Positions 1 through 8,251 of a DNA stretch of 17,452 nt are shown here, in pieces. The translations under genes and the position numbers were made by a program. The stretch is taken from assembly GCA_002321395.1 (NCBI GenBank), contig DCMK01000026.1, forward strand, positions 16,717 to 34,168, written 5' to 3'. The stretch's first letter is position 1. Each line of letters opens with the position of its first letter. Source of the stretch: Caryophanales bacterium UBA1624 (lineage in GTDB: Bacteria > Bacillota_I > Bacilli_A > RFN20 > CAG-826). A model generated the notes under the pieces. It had not been told where the DNA came from. It worked only from the letters and a program-made list of their open reading frames with translations, and made no database searches.

Positions 1-453
1 TTCGTCGTCGATGTCGGTGCTTTCGGCGATCTTCTGCTCCTTCTCCATGTCCAAATAGACATGCTTCACCGACCCGTAGATGCCCTCTTCCGCTTTCAGC
101 AACGCGGATAGGCGCGCGGGCAAAGAAGCGTTCAGCAGCACGTTCCGGACCCCCGAAGCCAAATAGGCCTCTTGGGGCGTTAAGCGCCGGCCATACCATT
201 TCTCCTTGGTTTCGTCATAAGGCGAGATGAAGAGGTACTCCCGCCTCTCTCCCCCGCTTTTGACGAGCATCAGGACCGAATCTTCCTGATCGATGCCAGT
301 CAGGTAATAAAAGTTGCGGTTCACTTCGAAGGGATAGTCTTCGTCGTAGCTTTTCTTCTTGGCGATGCCAGAGAAAAGCAAAACAAGGGACTCCGTTTCG
401 ATTTTCTCGAAGAAGCGCGCCCTTCTTTCCGCGTATTCATTGGACAGGATCAT
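1..453 (-). CDS. Xaa-Pro aminopeptidase (aminopeptidase P), N-terminal part, cut by the window edge
   Basis: This is the first 151 codons of an aminopeptidase P-type metallopeptidase, a cytoplasmic enzyme that removes the N-terminal residue from peptides with proline in second position. Only the non-catalytic N-terminal (AMP_N) domain is inside the window. It shows the family pattern: an early RRARFFEKI segment, a strand LVLLFSGIAKKKSYD, then YPFEVNRNFYYLTGI at about residues 36-51. The catalytic pita-bread domain with its metal ligands would lie beyond base 1, so activity cannot be judged. I chose the ATG at 451-453 because GGAGG stands 6-7 bases before it. This start lies inside the end of the upstream YigZ gene (17-bp overlap), so the two are probably translationally coupled in one operon. 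The family call is firm from the AMP_N pattern; the exact subfamily is not. Confidence 0.85.
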   Translation of the reverse strand, partial: MILSNEYAERRARFFEKIETESLVLLFSGIAKKKSYDEDYPFEVNRNFYYLTGIDQEDSVLMLVKSGGERREYLFISPYDETKEKWYGRRLTPQEAYLASGVRNVLLNASLPARLSALLKAEEGIYGSVKHVYLDMEKEQKIAESTDIDDE

Positions 454-1057
454 TTCTTACCTCCACCACTTGGATCTGCTGGGACCGAGAGAGAATCTCC
501 TCTTCTTTCAGAAAGAGGTCCTCCTCCCGAAAAGGGATTGTAGCATCGATGGCGAGCTTCGCTTTCACCGAAAAAGAGAATTCCTCCTCCTGAAGAAGGA
601 AGCCCTTCTTTCGGCAAAGCCTTTTGAGCTCCTCGAAACGGGAATAGCTCAGGCTGAGCTTCAGAACGAGGAATTCCTTCTCCTGGCCGAGGCGGCAGTT
701 CCCATAGGCCTCCTTCCCCGCGGAGAGGAAGCATCTTCGGAGCCTGCCGACCCCGAGTTTGGTGCCCCCGAAGTAACGGGCGACCAGGATCAGGCAGCGT
801 TGGGCGCCCTCTTCCTGAAGGAGGGTGAGAAGCGGTTTCCCCGCGCTGCCGGAAGGTTCCCCGTCATCGCTGCTTTTCTCGCTTTCCCCCACCCGATAGG
901 CATAAGGGTAATGGTCCGCCTTCGGGTGGCGCCGCTTGAATTCGAAGAGGAGCTCAGGGAAGGAAGAGGGGTCGGAAAAAGGAAGGGCCTCCGCTTCGAA
1001 GCGGGAGCAAAGCAGGCTCTCCTTCCCCTCCCCTTTGCTTAACACGACGCGGCTCAT
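437..1057 (-). CDS. yigZ: YigZ/IMPACT family protein
   Basis: A 206-residue protein of the UPF0029/IMPACT (YigZ) family, at full family length. The N-terminal domain carries the two diagnostic blocks: SDDGEPSGSAGKPLL at residues 63-77, preceded by HPKADHYPYAYRVG (44-57), and RYFGGTKLGVG at 94-104. The C-terminal ~75 residues form the small ferredoxin-like domain (DUF1949 type) seen in bacterial members. The molecular role of bacterial YigZ is not well settled; eukaryotic IMPACT modulates Gcn2 signalling and a translation-linked role is often suggested. The ATG overlaps the stop codon of the giant gene upstream as ATGA, and GGAGG lies just before it inside that gene's last codons, which points to translational coupling. 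Its own end overlaps the aminopeptidase P start by 17 bp. It is therefore the middle gene of a three-gene operon driven from about 8110-8138. Confidence 0.93.
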   Translation of the reverse strand: MSRVVLSKGEGKESLLCSRFEAEALPFSDPSSFPELLFEFKRRHPKADHYPYAYRVGESEKSSDDGEPSGSAGKPLLTLLQEEGAQRCLILVARYFGGTKLGVGRLRRCFLSAGKEAYGNCRLGQEKEFLVLKLSLSYSRFEELKRLCRKKGFLLQEEEFSFSVKAKLAIDATIPFREEDLFLKEEEILSRSQQIQVVEVRNDPVQ

Positions 1058-4000
1058 AGGGCCTCCAGAACGGTGGAGAAGGCGGTGAGGAAGGCGAAGG
1101 GCGTTTCCGTTCCTTCCAAGATCCCGCTTTGATAGGGGGAGGGGAAATCGCTGGCTGGAAGGGAAGAAGTCCCCTCGTGGAAATATCCTTCCCTCCCGAG
1201 GGCAGAGCTGACGCTCCCCTTGCAGACGAAGAAGTCGTAGAAGTCGCTTAGATAAGCGAGCTTGATGAGGGCCTCCTCGGTCCCGGACAAGGAATCGAAG
1301 GCCTCTCCTAATGCGAGGAGGGATTGCTTTTCCTGCTTGCTGAGCAGGGCTTCGTCCAAAGAAGAGGGCAAAGAAACCGAGCTGGAGGAGAAGGAAATTC
1401 CTTTGGAAAGCAGCGCCTCGGCTTTGCGGGAGGAGATCTCCAGCTCGGCCCTTTGGAGAAGGTTCGGGTAAGAATAGGAAGAAGAAGCGTAGCCATAGGG
1501 GTCGAAGGAATCGAGGATGCCTTTGGCCTCCGCGGGCAAGAAGGATGAACGGGGGAACTCGCTTTCGTCCTTGGTCGGCGAGGAGAGGGAGAGCGCGCCC
1601 GCCGCGTGCTTCGAGAGGTTCACATAGGCAAGCCTTTCCTCCGCCCGGCTCTTCAAGGCCCCAGCCAAGAGGGAAGAAGCGTAGACGCTAGAGGCGCCCT
1701 CCTTGGCGATGGTCTGGACGTCCCCTTCCCCGGAATCGATGAGGAAGGAATAGGAAAGGGTGCTGGAAGAAAGGAAATCCGCATAATAATCCCCATACCC
1801 TTTCCCCTCCGAATCGGAGAAGGAGCAGAGCAAGGAACTGAGGTAGCGATAAAGCGGGGCGGCCTCCGAGGAAGGCGATGAGGCGATCTGCTTCGCGGCC
1901 TCTCCGATCGCTTGGCTGATGGCCCCTCCGGGCATGGCTTTTTGCAAGAAGGCGGCCTCCGCGAAGGAATCGACGCCCCCCGCAAGGAGGGATTCGATCG
2001 AAGAGAGGTGGGCGTGAAGGGGGGCGTTATCGCCGTAACGCTCCTGCAATGCGGGGGCGTCGACTGCATCCAGAAGATGGACGGAGACCGAGCTTCCGGC
2101 GATTTCGCAGCTGAGGCTCATCATCTTGTAGGCGGCGTAGGAACGGGCGGTGAAAGCCCCGCCTTCATCGACCGGCTTGAAGGAGGAGGAATAGGAAGCG
2201 GAGGAATAGAAGCCCGAATCGTAGATCAAGGAAGTGATCCCATAAAGGGAGACGCCGCGATTGAGGGCTTCTTCCAAGGAGGGATTGTCCGCGAAGGAAT
2301 AGTAGCCGCCCTCCCCTTCCGAGGAGTAAAGCGAGCTGAGGAAGAGGCGGATGGCTTTCATGCTGGCCCCCTCAGGGGCGAACTCCTTTTGGGGGAGGTA
2401 GTAACGGGCCGTATCGAAGAGATAGGAGACTTGGCCCGGGGCGGAAAGCTCGATTTCGAAGGGACAGCCCAAGGAAGAGACGCGGAAGCTCCAAGTCGAG
2501 GAGGAGTATTCGCTGGAGGCGTAGGAGGAAAGATCGGCTTCGTAAACCCCATCCCCATCGAGGTCGCCAAGGATCGAATAGGTTTCGCCCCCGGAGTAGG
2601 AGGAAGAGAAGAAGCTCACTGTATCATAGGGGACGAGCTCCTGCAGGAAGGAGGAATCGGAAAGGAAGACGGAGGACAGCCCAAGCCCCTCCAAACGGGC
2701 CGAGAAGGAATCCATCCCAAGGCCTTTGCTGTCTTCATTCCCGGATGTAAGGAAGCGGGAGAGAGTGCGCGGAAGGGCGTCTTCGCAGATTTCGCTTTGC
2801 GAGAGGACGGAAAGGAAGGCGCTGAGCTTTTTGGGGCTGAGCTTCTTCATCAAAGACGGGGTGGCGGCGATTTGGGTGCCGTCCTCGGTCGTGAAACCAG
2901 CCTTTTTGGCCAAGCAAAGCAAACCTGAGGTGGCCAGATCGTCGGTGGTCAGGCAGGAGATTTCTTCCTTCCAAGAGGAAGAGAAGGCTTTGATGCGGTC
3001 GTGCACTTTGACCCGGCTCGCCAGGGAAAGGTCGTTGCCATAGCGGTAAAGCAAAGGGAAGTCGCGGTAGGGAGAGAAGGCGTTCTCGCTCAAGCCGGAT
3101 TTGTTGCAGAGCAGGAACATGACTTGCTCGAAGACGGTGAGGTCGCTTGCGGGGCTGGCGCCTTCTTCGCTGGGAAGGTAGGATCCGGTGCTATAGCCAA
3201 GGCCATAGGAAGGGGAATGGAGGTTTGGGCCGGTTTGGTGGAACAGGAGCGAATCGCTCATCTCGAAGAGCAAGGAGCGGATCAGATAGGGATCCATGGA
3301 GGAGAGTCGATCGGTTTCAAGGCTCTTTTTGGCTTGGTCGAGGGAGGAAAGGAGGACGGCGAGCAAATCGATTTCCCCATCGTCATACCCCGCGTCGAAA
3401 TCGGGTTCGGAGCGTTTGGACCCGTTGCTTTGGTAGAAATAGGGGTAATAGGCATTGGCCAAGGAGAAGTCGATCCCCTCAACCGAATAGGAGGATGACA
3501 AGGCAGAGGAGAGGGAATTGATCGAGGAATCCCGGAGCAAAGCGCAGTGGGAGAGCACCTTCAATAGCTTTGCGATCGCCTCCGAAGAGAGGGAGGAGAG
3601 GTCCACCGACCCATCTTCCACCTCTTTGAGCAAGCCCGAATAGGCCAGCCCATCAAGCGCGGTAGAAAGGCCACTTTCGCCCTTGCCGAGGATTTCATGG
3701 AAGGAGTTGCCCGCCTGGGTTTGGAGGGAAAGGGGGTAACGGGTGTAGTCCCCCGCTTCGCCTTTGCCTAGATAATGGGAGACCAAATAAGCGGCTTTCT
3801 GCTGCCCGGAAGCGATCCCAAGGGCTTTGTCTTTGGGCGAGGAGGGGGAATAAAGCAGCGAGGACAGGCCTTCGTTCCCCAGAACGTCGATCAAAACGGC
3901 TTGGGCGCTGGTGAACCCCTCTTTGTCCCCGCTTCCCGCGGGGGTGCTGTTGAAGATGCCCGAAGCGTAAAGAGGGGAAAGGACCGAAATGGGGTCGAGG

Positions 4001-7000
4001 GCCTCCAAGGAAGAGATGGACGAGAAATCCAGGCTCGCGAGGGCGGAGGATTTGCCTAAGATGGAAGCGAGGCATTCGGCTTCGCTTTCCGGATAAGGCA
4101 GGTAGTCGGAGCGGTCGCTTTTCTGGGTGAAGAAGGGATCGGCGAGCCCTAGGTCCTCCTTCAAGGAGGAAGAACCATCGAGGGAAGAGAGGGCTTTTTC
4201 CAGCTGAATGGGCAGGCTGCGGTAAAGGAGCTTGCTGGAGTTCATCGCGGAGAAGAGGCCGGAAACCAGCGAGGAGGACTCCTCCCCGACGGAGGCAAGG
4301 CCCAAGGACCCGCCGCTTAGGAGGGAACTGTCCTGCACGGTTTGGAACACTTCGCAAAGAAGGGAGATTTCCCCGTCGATGTCATCGCAGGAGGCGACGA
4401 CCTGCTCGATGGTGAAAGAGGAATGCTCCGGGGCAAAGACGGTCGATGCATCGAATCCTTCTCCGGACCCATAGAGGCCGGATTTCACCAAAACCCCTTC
4501 CAAAACGGAAGCGAGGAAGGTTTTCCGTTCCCCTTGCTTCGGGGTGGAAAGAAGCTTGGACGAGCTCGCGCCCTCCAAAAGGGGACGGAGCAAATAAGGA
4601 ACGGAGAGCTCGGACAAATCCAAACGGGATTCCACGAAGGATGCGTTTTCGTCCAAAACGCCGTAGGAGGGATCGAAAAGCACGTCCAAAAGTTCGCAGA
4701 AAGCCTGGGTTTCTTCTTTTCGGGCTTCTTCTTGGGAATAGACCGGCTCGAAGAACAAGGAAGAATTGATCAAAGAGAAATCGACCGCGTCGTTATCCGG
4801 CAAAGAGGCGAAAGATTTTTCCAAAGCATTGGCGATCATCACCTGCCCCAAGCAGGCGGAAGAAGAAAGGTCCTGCAGGGCTTTTTCCATGACGGGGAGC
4901 TTGCTCCGGCGGAAGGAAGAGAAGCCCGCGGCCCCTCCCAAGGCCTGAAGGTCGGAGAGGATTTTCCCGAAGGTTTCGATCTCCCCGCCTTCCCCAGCCC
5001 AGTCCGTGGGCTCGCTGAGAGAGAGGCAGGAATCCACAAACGCCGAGGCGGCCTCGCGCTTTGCTTCCAGCGAAGCGGAGGGGGAGACGGTTTTCCCTTG
5101 ATCGAGGAAATAGGGCAAGGTGGAGGAATCGGCCATCGAAAGGAGCTTGGAGGAGAAGTACTTGGGGAAAACGTAGGCAGAATTCCCTTCTTCATCGGTT
5201 TTGGTGAAAATCTGGCTTTCCGCCAACGCGGAGAAAAGGCGGGTCAGGGTCGAAGGGGACACGGAGTTCAAGTCAAAGGAGGACAAATCGATCCCCCGGG
5301 CGGCCAAATCGAGGAGCTTCTGGGTGATCGCGCCTTCCTTTTCCCAATCGGAGACGTTGGCGAAGCCGATTTCCTCCGAGAGCTTGTCGGTTGGGACGTC
5401 GAGAGAGGAGTCGTATCCGAGGACCGGGGCGAAGTAGACGTCCAAAGCCCTCCCAGCGATTGGGGAAAGCACCTTGGACTCCCCGATGTCGCGGAAAAGG
5501 GCGGTGACGTCGATCTGGGAGAGGGTTCGGATCGCTTCGGAGGCGCTGGCCCCGGACAGGCTGAGCAACGAGGAGATGGAGACGGAACCGACGATGTCGA
5601 AGAGCACGTCCACGATTCGGCCATTCTCCCCGTTGGCGACGATCTGCCCTTCCGAAACCGGATAGCTTCCATCCGCCAAGCGGTCGTTCTCGAATTTGAT
5701 GGAGTCGAAGTCTTCGCCGGAGATTTCGAAGCCTTCCAGCCCTGCGCTAGCGAAAACGGAGTTCAAAAGGGAAACGAGGTTCTGGTTCTTTTTGCCGTCG
5801 ATTTCGGGGTTGAGGATCTTCGAAGAGGCGAAGGTATCCAGGATGCGGAGGATGGTCTCCTTCTCTTGAAGCAGGAGCTCGGCGCTGGTCGCTGGGGAGG
5901 AGCTCCCCAAGGACGAAAGAGAAAGCAGAAGATTCCCGGACGTCCCGACCAAATCCAAAAGCTTGGAAAGCTCATGGCCGAAGTTTTCGCAGCGGAAATC
6001 CAAGGTTTGGATCCCATATTCCTCTAGGTTGCCGGCGAATTGGTCCAGGTAATACTCGGCGACTTGGGGAAGGGCTTCCGACAAAAGGAGGGAGGAATCG
6101 ATTTTCTCCAACGAGGACTGCACCACTTTCACCAAACTCGGGTCGATTTGGACGAGGTTGCCTTTCTCATCGAAGGAAATCCCGGTTCCATTTTCGATGA
6201 AATCGAGGCCTTCTTCGGTTTGGGCGAAGGTAGAGGCGACGTCGAGGATGGCGCCGAATTCCTTCTTGAAATCCTTAACGGTTTGGATTTCCCCTTTCGA
6301 CTGGCTGAGGTCGAGCTCGAGGTTCAAAGAGTCGCCGGCGATCTTCTCGAAAAGGGGAAGGGTTTTCGGCAAGGCATTTTGCAGGAAGGAGGAATCCAGC
6401 AGGCAAGAGGGGGAATCGTCCAAAGGCATTCCGTTGGCGTCTCTTTTGCCCACGAACAGAGGGGTGAACTCCTCCGCTTTGGCCGCGGCGAGGGCACCGA
6501 GGCGGCGGTATTCTTGGACCAGCTCATCTTGGGTCCTTTCCTCCCCGTCCAAAAGGGCGAAAGCCCCATCGATCAATTCGGGGGAGATGTCGCTGATTTG
6601 CGTGAGGCAATCGAATAGGAGCAGGAATTCCTTCCCGTAGGAAAGGGAGGCGAGGTCGGAATAGGAGATCTCTCCGGCGCCGTTCTTCGGGAGGAAATCG
6701 GAAATCAAGAACGCATCCTCGGAAGGAGTTTCCTTTTTGGACAATTCGCAGAGCAGCCCGGCGAGCAAATGGTTGTACAGGGAGGAATCGTCGATGGAGG
6801 AAGCAAGCTCCGCGATGGCCCCTCGGGAATCGGTATCGTGCCCAGAAGGGTCTTTGCCGGTGAGGACGTACTTAAGCTGAGTCAAATCGAATTTCGGGGT
6901 CGAGGAGGTTTCATCGACGACGCAATCGATGATCCCGGAATCGAGGATGTGCTGGTAAATCTTGCTGAGGTTTTTGATTTCGTCGGTCCAATTCACGGAA

Positions 7001-8103
7001 TCGGAGGAAAGGTATTGGACGGTTTCCTCACCCAGGGCCTCCTTGACGGAGGAGAGATTGGTGGCAACCGCCACGGCGAAGGGGAGGACGGATCGGAAGA
7101 GGTCGCTCTCGGAGAGGGAGTTGATGAGCCCAGGGATGCTGGTGGAGGATAGGAGCAAGTACCAGCGGATGCCTTCGCTGGAGAAAGCCGACAGCAAGCC
7201 GGAATTAACGATGTCGCTGGAAAGGGAGGCGAGGGATGAAATCTCCGAATAGATGTCGGTTTTGAGATCGCCGACGTTGGATTCGGTCAAAAAGGAGAGG
7301 ATTTCTTGATCGAAGGTCGAGCTCCCATCCATGGAATTCCAAGCGAAGAACGTCTTCGCGAAGGCGCTTTCCCGATAGACCCCGAGCATTTCGGTCATCA
7401 TCGAAACCGTCTCGTTCTCCTTTTCTTTGCCTTCATCGACCTTGAAGTTGGAGCTCAGGGCGTTGGCGATGCCAGTCCAAGGGGAAAGGAGCATCCCCAA
7501 GCAGGCGGCTGCGACCAAAGCCTCCTCCAAAGCGGAGACGATGCGGAGCTTTTTGATCTTCCTCCTGTGCTTTGGGATGATCCGTTTGAAGGCGATGTGC
7601 CAAAGCAGCATCACCAAAAGCGCGCCGAGGGTCGAGATAATCAAGCCCCACACGAAGATGAGGAGCAGCTTGATGAAGGAAGTGGCCAGCACGGAGGAAT
7701 AGGCAAGGAGAGCGGAGGAACTGCCCTTGGCCCCCATCGCATCCGCGATTTGGAGGATGATTTCCTCCAACGTGCCCTGAACGGTGGTCCACGGGGCGGA
7801 AATCGCGTGGTCGGCCCCATCGAAGTTCAGGTTGAATTGGATGGCGGGCAAGTTGAAGCGCGACATATCAATCCCGCCGACGAAGGCAGCATTCGGGGTC
7901 AATGTGGCCAAAATGACGGCGATCATCAGGGAAAAGGAAATCAAACGGTAGGTCCCATACTTCCAGCCCCGGAAGATGCCGCGGATGAAGGCAATGGCCA
8001 AAACGGCGCAAACGAGGACAAGCAAAACCAATAGCGCCGTATCCAAATATTGAACGATCGGGCTAACCGTAGCATCGTCAAAGATTAACGTGTAATTGCT
8101 CAT
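1054..8103 (-). CDS. Giant serine-rich membrane-anchored protein with CvpA-like N-terminus
   Basis: A protein of about 2,349 residues that I do not recognise as a named family. The first ~215 residues hold four predicted membrane helices at roughly 20-40, 52-69, 143-169 and 191-214. The basic loops (RGIFRGWKYGTYR after helix 1; KRIIPKHRRKIKKLR after helix 3) should be cytoplasmic, which places the long tail of about 2,130 residues outside the cell. The helix layout and the glycine/arginine turn recall the CvpA (colicin V production) family, but this is a resemblance only. The tail is very rich in Ser, Leu, Asp and Glu, has few Cys, no LPxTG-type anchor, and repeats a degenerate motif (see findings). 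I prefer the ATG at 8101-8103 (protein begins MSNYTLIF) over a GTG 45 bases upstream, because the GATAAT hexamer would lie inside the longer version. There is no Shine-Dalgarno sequence. The ORF is intact. The gene heads an operon with yigZ and pepP. Function unknown; surface or envelope role is inferred from topology. Confidence 0.85.
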   Translation of the reverse strand: MSNYTLIFDDATVSPIVQYLDTALLVLLVLVCAVLAIAFIRGIFRGWKYGTYRLISFSLMIAVILATLTPNAAFVGGIDMSRFNLPAIQFNLNFDGADHAISAPWTTVQGTLEEIILQIADAMGAKGSSSALLAYSSVLATSFIKLLLIFVWGLIISTLGALLVMLLWHIAFKRIIPKHRRKIKKLRIVSALEEALVAAACLGMLLSPWTGIANALSSNFKVDEGKEKENETVSMMTEMLGVYRESAFAKTFFAWNSMDGSSTFDQEILSFLTESNVGDLKTDIYSEISSLASLSSDIVNSGLLSAFSSEGIRWYLLLSSTSIPGLINSLSESDLFRSVLPFAVAVATNLSSVKEALGEETVQYLSSDSVNWTDEIKNLSKIYQHILDSGIIDCVVDETSSTPKFDLTQLKYVLTGKDPSGHDTDSRGAIAELASSIDDSSLYNHLLAGLLCELSKKETPSEDAFLISDFLPKNGAGEISYSDLASLSYGKEFLLLFDCLTQISDISPELIDGAFALLDGEERTQDELVQEYRRLGALAAAKAEEFTPLFVGKRDANGMPLDDSPSCLLDSSFLQNALPKTLPLFEKIAGDSLNLELDLSQSKGEIQTVKDFKKEFGAILDVASTFAQTEEGLDFIENGTGISFDEKGNLVQIDPSLVKVVQSSLEKIDSSLLLSEALPQVAEYYLDQFAGNLEEYGIQTLDFRCENFGHELSKLLDLVGTSGNLLLSLSSLGSSSPATSAELLLQEKETILRILDTFASSKILNPEIDGKKNQNLVSLLNSVFASAGLEGFEISGEDFDSIKFENDRLADGSYPVSEGQIVANGENGRIVDVLFDIVGSVSISSLLSLSGASASEAIRTLSQIDVTALFRDIGESKVLSPIAGRALDVYFAPVLGYDSSLDVPTDKLSEEIGFANVSDWEKEGAITQKLLDLAARGIDLSSFDLNSVSPSTLTRLFSALAESQIFTKTDEEGNSAYVFPKYFSSKLLSMADSSTLPYFLDQGKTVSPSASLEAKREAASAFVDSCLSLSEPTDWAGEGGEIETFGKILSDLQALGGAAGFSSFRRSKLPVMEKALQDLSSSACLGQVMIANALEKSFASLPDNDAVDFSLINSSLFFEPVYSQEEARKEETQAFCELLDVLFDPSYGVLDENASFVESRLDLSELSVPYLLRPLLEGASSSKLLSTPKQGERKTFLASVLEGVLVKSGLYGSGEGFDASTVFAPEHSSFTIEQVVASCDDIDGEISLLCEVFQTVQDSSLLSGGSLGLASVGEESSSLVSGLFSAMNSSKLLYRSLPIQLEKALSSLDGSSSLKEDLGLADPFFTQKSDRSDYLPYPESEAECLASILGKSSALASLDFSSISSLEALDPISVLSPLYASGIFNSTPAGSGDKEGFTSAQAVLIDVLGNEGLSSLLYSPSSPKDKALGIASGQQKAAYLVSHYLGKGEAGDYTRYPLSLQTQAGNSFHEILGKGESGLSTALDGLAYSGLLKEVEDGSVDLSSLSSEAIAKLLKVLSHCALLRDSSINSLSSALSSSYSVEGIDFSLANAYYPYFYQSNGSKRSEPDFDAGYDDGEIDLLAVLLSSLDQAKKSLETDRLSSMDPYLIRSLLFEMSDSLLFHQTGPNLHSPSYGLGYSTGSYLPSEEGASPASDLTVFEQVMFLLCNKSGLSENAFSPYRDFPLLYRYGNDLSLASRVKVHDRIKAFSSSWKEEISCLTTDDLATSGLLCLAKKAGFTTEDGTQIAATPSLMKKLSPKKLSAFLSVLSQSEICEDALPRTLSRFLTSGNEDSKGLGMDSFSARLEGLGLSSVFLSDSSFLQELVPYDTVSFFSSSYSGGETYSILGDLDGDGVYEADLSSYASSEYSSSTWSFRVSSLGCPFEIELSAPGQVSYLFDTARYYLPQKEFAPEGASMKAIRLFLSSLYSSEGEGGYYSFADNPSLEEALNRGVSLYGITSLIYDSGFYSSASYSSSFKPVDEGGAFTARSYAAYKMMSLSCEIAGSSVSVHLLDAVDAPALQERYGDNAPLHAHLSSIESLLAGGVDSFAEAAFLQKAMPGGAISQAIGEAAKQIASSPSSEAAPLYRYLSSLLCSFSDSEGKGYGDYYADFLSSSTLSYSFLIDSGEGDVQTIAKEGASSVYASSLLAGALKSRAEERLAYVNLSKHAAGALSLSSPTKDESEFPRSSFLPAEAKGILDSFDPYGYASSSYSYPNLLQRAELEISSRKAEALLSKGISFSSSSVSLPSSLDEALLSKQEKQSLLALGEAFDSLSGTEEALIKLAYLSDFYDFFVCKGSVSSALGREGYFHEGTSSLPASDFPSPYQSGILEGTETPFAFLTAFSTVLEAL

Positions 8104-8109
8104 GGTCTC

Positions 8110-8138
8110 ATTATCGGGCGAAACTCGCCCACGCACAA
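8110..8138 (-). promoter_or_regulatory. Promoter of the giant protein-yigZ-pepP operon
   Basis: On the minus strand TTGTGC (8133-8138) and GATAAT (8110-8115) are separated by exactly 17 bases. The hexamer ends only 6 bases before the ATG at 8103, so transcription would begin at or within a base of the start codon. That gives a leaderless message, consistent with the absence of a Shine-Dalgarno sequence. The call rests on consensus match and spacing only. Confidence 0.55.
8116..8130. promoter_or_regulatory. Perfect inverted repeat in the promoter spacer
   Basis: GGGCGA-AAC-TCGCCC on the plus strand is a perfect 6-bp inverted repeat with a 3-base centre. It occupies most of the 17-base spacer between the -35 and -10 hexamers of the giant-protein promoter. 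That position suits a repressor or MerR-type activator site. If transcription starts at the ATG the hairpin is not in the mRNA, which favours a DNA-level role. No regulator is identified. Confidence 0.4.
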
Positions 8139-8149
8139 GCGCGCGCACT

Positions 8150-8197
8150 AGTGGAATTTCAGTGAAGTGGAATTTCAGTGAAGTGGAATTTCAGTAA
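8150..8197. repeat. Three tandem 16-bp repeats in the divergent control region
   Basis: The unit AGTGGAATTTCAGTGA occurs three times head to tail with no spacer (8150-8165, 8166-8181, 8182-8197). Copies 1 and 2 are identical and copy 3 differs at one base (AGTGGAATTTCAGTAA). The array is bracketed by two CACTAG hexamers (8146-8151 and 8208-8213). It lies upstream of both divergent promoters, about 12 bases beyond the -35 of the minus-strand promoter and about 32 bases before the plus-strand extended -10. The even spacing, roughly one and a half helical turns, could suit cooperative binding of a regulator. It could also be the remnant of a mobile element end; no transposase is near. Confidence 0.9.
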
Positions 8198-8229
8198 AGC
8201 CTTGTCTCACTAGATTTAAATCGCCGCCG

Positions 8230-8238
8230 TGTTAGAAT
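8230..8238 (+). promoter_or_regulatory. Extended -10 promoter of the CPBP-TraX-thioredoxin operon
   Basis: TG-T-TAGAAT at 8230-8238 is an extended -10 element. No good -35 hexamer stands 17 bases upstream (CTAGAT at 8210-8215). The predicted start near 8245 leaves a 5' leader of about 7 bases, too short for a Shine-Dalgarno sequence, and none is present before the ATG at 8252. Confidence 0.4.
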
Positions 8239-8251
8239 TCCGCCGGCATTT

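Noticed and set aside
359..1042. A 227-codon plus-strand ORF opposite yigZ
   Set aside because: The minus strand encodes a clear YigZ family protein with all motifs and a good ribosome site. The plus-strand product has no recognisable domain.
4342..6027. A 561-codon plus-strand ORF opposite the giant gene
   Set aside because: It is a shadow of the minus-strand gene. The product is rich in Gly, Glu and Arg with no domain pattern, there is no ribosome site, and similar long shadows cover the rest of that gene because its Ser/Leu codons give few stops on the other strand.
8104..8148. GTG start 45 bases upstream of the chosen start of the giant gene
   Set aside because: It would place the well-spaced -35/-10 pair and the hairpin inside the coding region, and the extra residues (MRALVRGRVSPDNET) look like read-through of non-coding DNA.
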